Shown here: piece after piece, positions 8,175 through 16,200 of the stretch
How the letters are laid out: the number at the start of each line of letters is the position of its first letter
Position numbering within the stretch: the first letter of the stretch is position 1
Source: Lagierella massiliensis
GTDB taxonomy: Bacteria; Bacillota; Clostridia; Tissierellales; Peptoniphilaceae
Direction: 5' to 3'
Length of the DNA: 64,000 bases
Assembly: GCF_001407835.1 (NCBI RefSeq)
Contig: NZ_CYUO01000004.1
Span: forward strand, 138,739-202,738
The notes under the pieces: generated by a model
What the model was told of the DNA's origin: nothing
Database searches by the model: none
Seen by the model: only the letters and a program-made list of their open reading frames with translations
Position numbers and translations under genes: made by a program

Positions 8175-8257
8175 GAAAAGGGGAGTAGCTTTAACGTTCA
8201 AGTCGTCAATACGGATTTATCCCGGCTGAACACCTACGAAGGTAGCAAGACCTTTGC
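8175..8257 (+). promoter_or_regulatory. yybP-ykoY manganese riboswitch
   Basis: The leader carries the conserved strings of the yybP-ykoY Mn2+ aptamer: AAAAGGGGAGTAGC at the 5' side, AAGTCGTCAATACG, CCCGGCTGAAC, then ACGAAGGTAGCAAGACCTTT at the 3' side, which pairs with the 5' AAAGG to close P1. This matches the layout of the Lactococcus lactis yybP RNA. Its 3' P1 strand is shared with the downstream terminator stem, so Mn2+ binding should favour the aptamer and block termination, switching the gene on at high manganese. Confidence 0.93.
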
Positions 8258-8287
8258 TTTTAAAAAAAGGCAAGGGTCTATTTTTTT
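8248..8287 (+). terminator. Riboswitch expression-platform terminator
   Basis: AGACCTTTGC (8248-8257) pairs with GCAAGGGTCT (8270-8279), extended by T/A pairs, and is followed by seven T. The left arm overlaps the aptamer's P1 strand, giving mutually exclusive structures. Confidence 0.85.
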
Positions 8288-8317
8288 AGAAAAACTATTA
8301 ATAATGGGAGGTAATAA

Positions 8318-11047
8318 ATGAATTGGTATAATCAAAAACCGGATGAAATCGAAAATAAACTCGATACAAATAAACAAACCGGTTTAACATCCTCCAAAGC
8401 CCAAACACTTCTACAAGAGCATGGACCAAATGCTCTAAAGGAAGCAGAAAAAAAGGGACTTGGAGAAAAACTAAAAGAACAATTTTTGGATCCGATGATT
8501 ATAATACTATTTATAGCGGCAATTCTTTCAGCAGTTGTGTCTGAATGGTCAGATGCAGTTATAATTATTGCAATCGTAATATTAAATGCTGCACTTAGTA
8601 TTTATCAAGAAGGGAAGGCAGAAGAAGCCATAGCAGCTTTAAAGAAGATGGCATCGCCTACAGCAAAGGTCTATAGGGATGGGGAATTAAAACATATTTC
8701 ATCAGAAGAACTTGTTCCTGGAGACTTAGTTGAACTTGAAACAGGAGACATAGTTCCTGCAGACCTTAGACTTGTAGATTCGGTAAATTTAAAAATTGAA
8801 GAAGCATCTTTAACAGGAGAGTCAGTTCCAGTTGAAAAGAATTCAAGTCTTACTTACGACCAAGACATGGGAATTGGAGACACTGCAAACATGGCTTATA
8901 GTTCCACAATAGTTTCTTATGGTAGAGGTAAGGGAATTGTAGTTGAAACTGGGGAACATACAGAAATAGGTAAAATTGCAACAAAACTTGCAACAACAGA
9001 AGATGAACAAACACCTTTACAAAGAAAACTTGCAGGACTATCGAAGGTACTTGGAATACTTACAGTTGGAGTCTGCGTTGTAGTATTAGTAGTTGGACTT
9101 ATATATGGCCATGAATTTTTAAACATGGTTCTTACTTCAGTATCTCTTGCAGTTGCAGCCATACCAGAAGGTCTTCCTGCCATAGTTACAATAGTTCTAT
9201 CCCTTGGTATGAGTAGAATGGCAGATAGACACGCCATAGTTAAAAAACTACTTGCTGTAGAAACCCTTGGTACTACAACATTTATTTGTTCAGACAAGAC
9301 AGGTACCCTTACTCAAAACGAAATGACAGTAGTTAAGGCATTTGTGGACAACGAAGAGATAAATATAACCGGTACAGGATATGCTCCAGAAGGAGAATTT
9401 TTTGTAGAAGATAAGAAAATTGATGTTGAAAACGAAGGATCACTATATACCTTCCTAAACATCTGTGCACTTACAAATGACGCTAAACTTAAAAAGAATG
9501 CTGATGGTTATGAAATGATAGGTGATCCAACAGAGGGTTCCCTACTTACATTGGCAGGTAAACTTGGAATCACAAAGGAAATGGCAAACGAAGACTACGA
9601 GAGAATTGCAGAAATTCCATTTGATTCAGGAAGAAAGATGATGACAACTTTCCACAACAGGTTTATCTCTGAAAAAGTAGTTTCATTTACAAAAGGTGCA
9701 CCAGACATTGTTATAGACAGATGTTCAAAGATTTTAATAAATGGTAAAATCGAAGAACTTACAGAAGATATGAAGAAGAAAATCTTGGATAAGAATACTG
9801 AATTTGCAAAGCAAGCTCTAAGAGTTCTTTCATTTGCATTTAGAATTCACGAAAGCCTTCCAAGTGATATAACTTCAGAAAATATTGAAAAAGATTTAAT
9901 ATTTGTAGGACTTGCGGGAATGATTGACCCTGCAAGACCAGAAGTAAAAGTAGCAATAAAAGAATGTAAATCAGCAGGTATAGTACCTGTAATGATTACA
10001 GGGGACTACCTTGAAACAGCCCTTGCAATTGCAAAAGAACTTGGCATTGCAGAAGATGACTCACAAGCCATCATGGGAAAAGAACTTAACAACATGAGCG
10101 AAGAAGAGATTAGAGAAATTGTTAAGACAAAGAGAGTCTTCGCAAGAGTTTCTCCTGAAAATAAAGTACAAATAGTAAGCGCTTTAAAACAAAATGGAGA
10201 GATAACAGCCATGACAGGAGACGGAGTTAACGACGCTCCTGCAATTAAAAAGGCGGATATCGGTGTAGCTATGGGTATTACAGGAACTGACGTAACAAAG
10301 AACACTGCAGAAGTAATCTTAACAGACGACAACTTTGCAACAATAGTTAATGCAGTTGAAGAAGGAAGAATCATCTACTCAAATATTAAAAAATTCGTTT
10401 CCTTCCTACTAAGTTGTAACGTAGGAGAAATACTTGTAATATTTTTAGCCATTATATTCAACTGGCCAGTACCACTTGTGCCAATCCAATTGCTATGGCT
10501 AAACCTTGTAACAGATTCATTCCCTGCACTTGCACTTGGAGTTGAACATGGTGAAAAGGACATTATGGAAAAAGCGCCACGTGATCCTAACGAACCGATT
10601 ATTGACAAACACCTTACAGTTTCAATAGTCCTACAGTCAGTGGCCATTACAGTTGCAGTACTTGCATCCTATTTCCTTGCACTTAAGAACTATGCTCCAG
10701 CAGGATGGCAAGACCTTCATGCGGCAGGAACACTAAACCCTGTTGAACTTAGAGAGCCACGTTCCATAGCCTTTACAACACTTATACTATGCGAACTTCT
10801 ACGTTCATTCTCAGTAAGATCAACAGACTACACACTATGGGAACTTGGGCCATTCTCAAACAAGAGACTTCTTCAAGGAGTTGGAGTATCACTACTTCTA
10901 ACACTTGTAGTCGTATATGTTCCAGGACTTAACGACCTGTTTGAAACATTCCCACTTGAACTTAGAGACTGGATAATTATACTACCTTTCTCATTACTTC
11001 CATTCCTTATAGGGGAAGCTTGGAAAGTCATAAAACGAAAAAGATAA
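8318..11047 (+). CDS. P2-type cation-transporting ATPase, probably a Mn2+ exporter
   Basis: This 909-residue P-type ATPase has an N-terminal cation-ATPase domain, TGES at 166-169, the phosphorylated DKTGTLT with D326, and TGDGVNDAP at about 633-641, followed by six C-terminal membrane segments. The helix-4 motif VAAIPEGLPAIV is that of calcium/manganese pumps of the P2A group. The Mn2+ riboswitch directly upstream makes manganese export the best guess for its role, as for the L. lactis riboswitch-controlled P-type ATPase; Ca2+ transport is an alternative. GGGAGG precedes the ATG. It is a single-gene unit ending in a strong terminator. Confidence 0.93.
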   Translation: MNWYNQKPDEIENKLDTNKQTGLTSSKAQTLLQEHGPNALKEAEKKGLGEKLKEQFLDPMIIILFIAAILSAVVSEWSDAVIIIAIVILNAALSIYQEGKAEEAIAALKKMASPTAKVYRDGELKHISSEELVPGDLVELETGDIVPADLRLVDSVNLKIEEASLTGESVPVEKNSSLTYDQDMGIGDTANMAYSSTIVSYGRGKGIVVETGEHTEIGKIATKLATTEDEQTPLQRKLAGLSKVLGILTVGVCVVVLVVGLIYGHEFLNMVLTSVSLAVAAIPEGLPAIVTIVLSLGMSRMADRHAIVKKLLAVETLGTTTFICSDKTGTLTQNEMTVVKAFVDNEEINITGTGYAPEGEFFVEDKKIDVENEGSLYTFLNICALTNDAKLKKNADGYEMIGDPTEGSLLTLAGKLGITKEMANEDYERIAEIPFDSGRKMMTTFHNRFISEKVVSFTKGAPDIVIDRCSKILINGKIEELTEDMKKKILDKNTEFAKQALRVLSFAFRIHESLPSDITSENIEKDLIFVGLAGMIDPARPEVKVAIKECKSAGIVPVMITGDYLETALAIAKELGIAEDDSQAIMGKELNNMSEEEIREIVKTKRVFARVSPENKVQIVSALKQNGEITAMTGDGVNDAPAIKKADIGVAMGITGTDVTKNTAEVILTDDNFATIVNAVEEGRIIYSNIKKFVSFLLSCNVGEILVIFLAIIFNWPVPLVPIQLLWLNLVTDSFPALALGVEHGEKDIMEKAPRDPNEPIIDKHLTVSIVLQSVAITVAVLASYFLALKNYAPAGWQDLHAAGTLNPVELREPRSIAFTTLILCELLRSFSVRSTDYTLWELGPFSNKRLLQGVGVSLLLTLVVVYVPGLNDLFETFPLELRDWIIILPFSLLPFLIGEAWKVIKRKR

Positions 11048-11052
11048 AAAAT

Positions 11053-11092
11053 AGAGGATGTATCTTAAAACAAGAAGATACATTCTCTTTTT
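11053..11092 (+). terminator. Intrinsic terminator
   Basis: A 14-base stem (11053-11066 with 11075-11088, one mismatch) is followed by a T-run. It ends the ATPase transcript. Confidence 0.85.
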
Positions 11093-11154
11093 ATATTAAT
11101 AATACTAAAACAGTAGGCATATTTATTATTTTTCTTTTTTATTTCTATTTCATA

Positions 11155-11163
11155 TGATACAAT
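11155..11163 (+). promoter_or_regulatory. Extended -10 promoter for the YedE operon
   Basis: TGATACAAT gives an extended -10 (TG-A-TACAAT), about 48 bases before the yedE start, the same string as before the M20 gene. No convincing -35 is visible. Confidence 0.5.
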
Positions 11164-11210
11164 ATAAACAAGGATTAATCATCTTTAAATAAAAAGAAAG
11201 GAGAGTAAAG

Positions 11211-12275
11211 ATGAAAAAAGAAGACAGTAAAGTATTTATAGGTGGACTTCTTATAGGTGCAATAGGAATTGTATTAATGTACCTTGGAAACCCAGGAAAC
11301 ATGGGCTTTTGCATAGCATGCTTCTGGAGAGATATCGCTGGAGGGCTTGGCCTACATAGAGCAGAAGTGGTTCAATATTTAAGACCAGAAATAATTGGTC
11401 TAATACTTGGAGGAACACTTTCAAGCTTTATCTTTAAAGACTTTAGAGTAAGAGGCGGCTCAAACACACTTATAAGATTTTTATACGGAGTGTTTATGTC
11501 CATAGGAGCATTGGTATTTTTAGGATGTCCACTTAGAATGTTATTTAGATTAGGTGGAGGAGACCTAAATGCATTAGTTGGATTAGTAGGATTTTTAGTA
11601 GGAATTATAATAGGAATTCAATTCTTAAAAAATGGTTACTCACTTGGAAGAAATTACAGAGAATCAAAAGTAGCAGGATTAATTATGCCAGCATTTGCAG
11701 TAATGTTATTAATCTTCCTTATTATTAAACCAGCATTCATATTCTTCTCAGAAAAGGGACCTGGTTCAATGCATGCACCTATGATAGCATCATTAATAGG
11801 TGGACTTGTAGTTGGAGTTATATTACAAAGAACAAGACTTTGTACAGGTGGAGCGTTTAGAGACCTATTCCTAATCAAAGACAAACACTATCTATGGGGA
11901 ATTATAGGAATATTTGTAGCAGCACTTATCGGTAACCTTATTCTTACAAAAGGTCAACTACACATAGGCTTTGCAGAACAACCAGTAGCTCACTCAGATG
12001 GACTTTGGAATTTCTTAGGAATGGTTATAGTTGGACTTGGAGCAGTACTTTTAGGAGGTTGTCCAATTAGACAAACTATACTTTCCTCAGAAGGAGACAG
12101 TGACGCAGCAGTTACAGTATTTGGTATCTTAGTAGGAGCTGCAGTATCACATAACTTTGGACTTGCATCAAGCCCAGAAGGAGCAACACCAAATGGAAAG
12201 ATAGCTACAATTATAATAATAGTTATTATGCTTATAATGTCCGCAATGACAACAAAATTTGCAAAGGAGAAATAA
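11211..12275 (+). CDS. yedE: YedE-type selenium/sulfur transporter-like membrane protein
   Basis: This 354-residue protein has about ten membrane segments and is of the YeeE/YedE (DUF395) family, closest in layout to the selenium-metabolism YedE branch. The family moves thiosulfate or is thought to move selenium/sulfur compounds. Conserved cysteines sit in GFCIACFWRD (about 31-40), FLGCPLRM, RLCTGGAFRD and GGCPIRQTIL, which relay the sulfur ligand in characterised relatives. Its stop overlaps the TusA-like gene start (TAATG), so the set YedE, TusA and DUF3343 is co-translated. Substrate assignment to selenium rests on this gene trio, not on residues. Confidence 0.85.
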   Translation: MKKEDSKVFIGGLLIGAIGIVLMYLGNPGNMGFCIACFWRDIAGGLGLHRAEVVQYLRPEIIGLILGGTLSSFIFKDFRVRGGSNTLIRFLYGVFMSIGALVFLGCPLRMLFRLGGGDLNALVGLVGFLVGIIIGIQFLKNGYSLGRNYRESKVAGLIMPAFAVMLLIFLIIKPAFIFFSEKGPGSMHAPMIASLIGGLVVGVILQRTRLCTGGAFRDLFLIKDKHYLWGIIGIFVAALIGNLILTKGQLHIGFAEQPVAHSDGLWNFLGMVIVGLGAVLLGGCPIRQTILSSEGDSDAAVTVFGILVGAAVSHNFGLASSPEGATPNGKIATIIIIVIMLIMSAMTTKFAKEK

Positions 12276-12481
12276 TGAAAAATATAGACGTTAGAGGACT
12301 TTCATGTCCAGAACCTGTTATCCAAACACAAAACGCAGTTAAAGCAGGGGAAAAATCCTTAGAGATTTTAGTTGACACAAATATAGCAAAGGAAAATATT
12401 AATAGATTTTTAGAATCAGAAGGCTTCAAGGTTCAAATCACAGAAGAAGGACCAGATATAAAAATAGTGGCAAATAAGTAA
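12275..12481 (+). CDS. TusA/SirA-like sulfur (selenium) carrier protein
   Basis: A 68-residue single TusA domain with the sulfur-relay motif RGLSCPEPV; the Cys of Cys-Pro is residue 11 or so. TusA-family proteins carry persulfide sulfur between donors and acceptors. In anaerobes with selenium metabolism the related YedF protein has a second, DsrE-like domain, which is absent here. Starts and stops overlap by one base with both neighbours (TAATG), so it is made together with YedE and the DUF3343 protein, probably receiving what YedE imports. Confidence 0.85.
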   Translation: MKNIDVRGLSCPEPVIQTQNAVKAGEKSLEILVDTNIAKENINRFLESEGFKVQITEEGPDIKIVANK

Positions 12482-12708
12482 TGAACCATATCGTAACTTT
12501 TCACACTATAAGTGAAGCGCTAAGATTCGAAAGAGAATTAAAAATAAAAAACTTAAAAGTAGAACTTAGACCTGTTCCAAGAAAACTTAGTAGCTCATGT
12601 GGTAACTGTGCGTTTATAGATTCAGATGAGTTGGAAGAAGTAAAATCCATAATACAGGAAAAAAATTTAGAGCATGATGAAATCTATTCAGAAAAGGAAT
12701 GTTTATAA
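12481..12708 (+). CDS. DUF3343 putative Se/S carrier-like protein
   Basis: This 75-residue DUF3343 protein is small and soluble, with a CGNC pair (Cys40, Cys43) in the loop SSSCGNCAF that would suit thiol chemistry or sulfur/selenium carriage. The N-terminal part (FHTISEALRFERELK) matches the family's usual start, in which the protein binds to or mimics a substrate-carrying ferredoxin-like fold. It is the last gene of the YedE-TusA-DUF3343 unit. Family role is known mostly from this gene neighbourhood. Confidence 0.8.
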   Translation: MNHIVTFHTISEALRFERELKIKNLKVELRPVPRKLSSSCGNCAFIDSDELEEVKSIIQEKNLEHDEIYSEKECL

Positions 12709-12794
12709 AAATATGTTTAAACTTCTAAGAATAGGATATCTATAATATAAGAGAAGTTTAATTCTCTCAAATATTAAAATTATGAGGAGGCATT

Positions 12795-13052
12795 ATGGGA
12801 TTTTTATCTTGGATTATAGTTGGCGCCCTTGCAGGATGGATTGCAAGTATGATAATGGGCAAGAACGAACAAATGGGCGGTTTTGCTAACGTAATAGTAG
12901 GTATTATCGGTGGTCTACTTGGTGGAGGAATTGCAAGTAAGTTCTTCAGCCTTGGAAAACCTGATGGTATTAATATCTATAGTATACTTATCTCAGTTGT
13001 AGGGGCAGTAATACTTTTAGCAATAATCAACGCAGTAAAAAAGAATAAATAA
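12795..13052 (+). CDS. GlsB/YeaQ/YmgE-family membrane protein
   Basis: An 85-residue, three-segment membrane protein of the transglycosylase-associated (GlsB/YeaQ/YmgE) family. The glycine-rich segments GALAGWIASMIMGK and GIIGGLLGGGIASKFF are characteristic. Members often respond to envelope or other stress; in Gram-positives GlsB partners Asp23/Gls24 proteins, none of which is seen here. GAGGAGG precedes the ATG. It has its own terminator and is probably monocistronic. Confidence 0.88.
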   Translation: MGFLSWIIVGALAGWIASMIMGKNEQMGGFANVIVGIIGGLLGGGIASKFFSLGKPDGINIYSILISVVGAVILLAIINAVKKNK

Positions 13053-13066
13053 AGATGATTAATCAA

Positions 13067-13094
13067 AGAGGAAGGTTGAGGCCTTCCTTTTTTG
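13067..13094 (+). terminator. Intrinsic terminator
   Basis: AGGAAGG (13069-13075) pairs with CCTTCCT (13082-13088), followed by six T. Confidence 0.8.
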
Positions 13095-13207
13095 TATGGA
13101 AATTTTTTAAAAAGTTAATTATAATACGACGAACAATATTATTTTCAATATTTTAAATTCTAAGCTACAAATAGACATTCACCACTAAAATTATATGAGA
13201 CAATAAA

Positions 13208-13236
13208 TTTACATGATAACAAATTAGTGGTAAAAT
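13208..13236 (+). promoter_or_regulatory. Promoter of the CWB2 surface-protein gene
   Basis: TTTACA (13208-13213), 17-base spacer, TAAAAT (13231-13236); the gene starts 34 bases later. This is a good housekeeping-type promoter. Confidence 0.7.
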
Positions 13237-13269
13237 ATTGTTAACATAAATAAAAGAAAGGATGAGCAT

Positions 13270-16200
13270 ATGAAAAAATTACTTAGTGCATTTCTTGCTT
13301 TTGTAATGATATTTACAACTGTAGCTCCAGCTACAACTGCATTGGCAAAATCTTTGCCAACAGCTACAGCAAGTGAAATGCAAATGCCAACACCAAAAGA
13401 TGGGGTAAGCAATTACCAAATAAATGTAGAAGAGCCAAAAGCAGACAAAGATGGAAATTATATTATGTCTTATCTTGGAGGAGCAATCAACATCAACTAT
13501 CCTAAAGAGGGTGTAAGAAAAGAAGATGTTGTTGTTATGTTCTTTAAAGATGGAGAAGAGATTAACCCAGACTACAATATAGGAGTAAGCGAAGCGGGAT
13601 CTTATGCAAAGGGTGCAGAGATAAAGTCTCAAATTCCTGAAAATAAAACAGGTAAAGAAATAATTTACAATATTTTTGTAAAGGAAAAATCTGATCCTGA
13701 CTTTGATATCAAAAACTCAATTGAAATCAAAGTTAAACCACTTGGTGAGCCAGTAATTACTGGATTTACAAGTGATGAGTTTGAAAAAACTTATGATGAT
13801 GCAAATAGAAATATAATTGCTGAATTAAAAGGATCAAGCTTAACAAAAGAAAATGTTTTATATGAAGTTTCAAGCGATTTAGGTAAACCTGAAGATTTAA
13901 AAGTAACATGTCAGCCATTTCCAGGTTCTATGTTTATAGCTGTAAATATTCCTAAGAATGAAACTAATAAAACTATAGAATATAAGATTAATTTCTTTAC
14001 AGAAAACAACAAGGAAAGTAAACATGTTCTAACAATTAAATCACTTCCTAAAAATGGAGGATCCGAAGAGCCGGAAGAACCAACTTTAAATACTGTGATT
14101 AGTATGGTAAGAATTGATAAAGATACTTTAAATCCAGGAGAAACTTCCGTATCTGGAAAAATTTATGGTTCTGATTTAGATGCAAAAAATATTATTACAG
14201 AAGTCACTAAATCAGAAAATGCTAAAGACATTGAAGTTGTTTTAGGTGAAGTTAATGAAAAGAAGACAAATATTCCATATACAGTAAATGTACCAGATAA
14301 TAAAACAGCAACTAATTGGGAATATGAAATCAAATTTAGCGCTAAAAACAATCCTACAGATATTAAAACTGTAAAACTTTCTGTTGTGGGAAGTAATGAA
14401 GTTGAAACAGGCAAAGAATTTGATGTAAAGGCAAGTACTGAAGAATTACCTTCCGAAGGTGGAGAGGTACTATTCTATATAACTGGAGATGGATTTGATA
14501 TTTCAACATTAAAATCAGTTATAAAAATAGAAGGTCAACGCACTCCGCATAAGGTTATTTTTAGTGAAGATAGTACTGGAAAAGCAAGGTTTATAGGTAA
14601 ACTTACATTACCACAAAACAGAACAGAAACAGATGAAATCTATGATATTAGTATTAATAAAGTTGATATGAGTGCAGATAATCCATTTGTACAAAAACCA
14701 TTTAAAGTAACAGTTCTTGCTAAAAGTAGCACACCTGTAGAAAAGTCAGCTACTCTAAAGGTATATAACAACGAGATTGAAGCAAAGGGTGGCAATGCTG
14801 TTATCTATATTGACTCAAAGGATTATAATTTAAATGAATTTAAGGCAGAAGTTAAATTAAATGGCACTACTTTAGATAATCCAAATGGAGAATTTAAAGA
14901 AAGTGACAAGGCTGACTACAAATTTATGTATAGTCTACCTATAGCTGAAAATAAAACTGAATTTCCTAAGGCTTATGAAATAACTATTTTAGATAATGAA
15001 AATAAATTTATTGGAACTGAAAAATTTACTCAAAAAGCAGCTGAAAAAGAAGTAAATTCAACAGTTTTCTTACAAGAATACTCTAAAGAAGTCGAATCAT
15101 CTGTAGGGAGTGTTTCCTTTGATTTATTTACAACTCCAAAGGCTGACAATGAAAAAGTTAAATTACAAATTACTAAAGATGGGGAAGTTCAAAATTTAAA
15201 TTATACTGTTTCAGGAGTAAAGGCGAAAAAGACAATAGAAATAGAAGTTCCGGAAAACAAAACAGGCTCAAATGAAGTATATACTATTAAATTTAATGCC
15301 AATGGTTCAGAAACTAAGTTCCAAGATACTCCTATATTTACACTAACTGTAAAACCTGCTCCACAGGAAAAGAAGGCAGTTGTAGAAGATGTATATGTGT
15401 TATATCCAAATCTTCCTTTAAAATCAACTGATGATTCTAAATTAGAACAATCTCTTACCATTAAGGGAACTGATTTAAATCTTTTAAATGAAAAATCATA
15501 TGAAATATATGAAAAGGTAAATGGAGAATATGTAAAATATTCTACAGAAAAACCTGCTCTTCAAGGAACAGATACCACTTTATCAGTGAGAATTCCAATT
15601 AAAGAAGCAGAGGAGTCAAAGGAATTTAAGATTGTTGTTAAGTTAGACAATGTAGAAAAGGAAGTTTTCTTTAAACAAAGTGAAACTGGAAGTATGAGTG
15701 GACTTCAAAATATCATTCCTGAAGAAGCTTTTACTAAGGGAGAGGATACTTTAGTTATCAATTTCTTTTCAAAAATTGAAGAAGCAGCTCCTTCTAAGTT
15801 AAAGGAAGCTATAACTATAATGGCTGGTAGCAAGGCTATAAAACTTACAGAAGAAGATAGTGTTGAAATTAAAGATTCACAAGTGATAATTAAATTTAAG
15901 GAACCTGTGTTTAAAGATAAGAATTTAAATTATGCTTTAAATATAGCTGAAAGATCATATTCTAATGGACATGCTTTAAACAAAACACTTAAAAACTATG
16001 CAATAACTAAAAATTCATGTTCTGTTGACTCCTTTAAATTTATAGAAGGATACCAATTAGATAGTAATGGAGGAAAAGTAGAAATTAAAATTACAGGGCA
16101 TAACCTGTTAAACGAAACTACAAATGAATCTAATTTAAAACTTAAAATTCAAGAAAATTCTAAGGAAAAGAAAAGTTTTTATGATTCAAATAGAGAAGAT

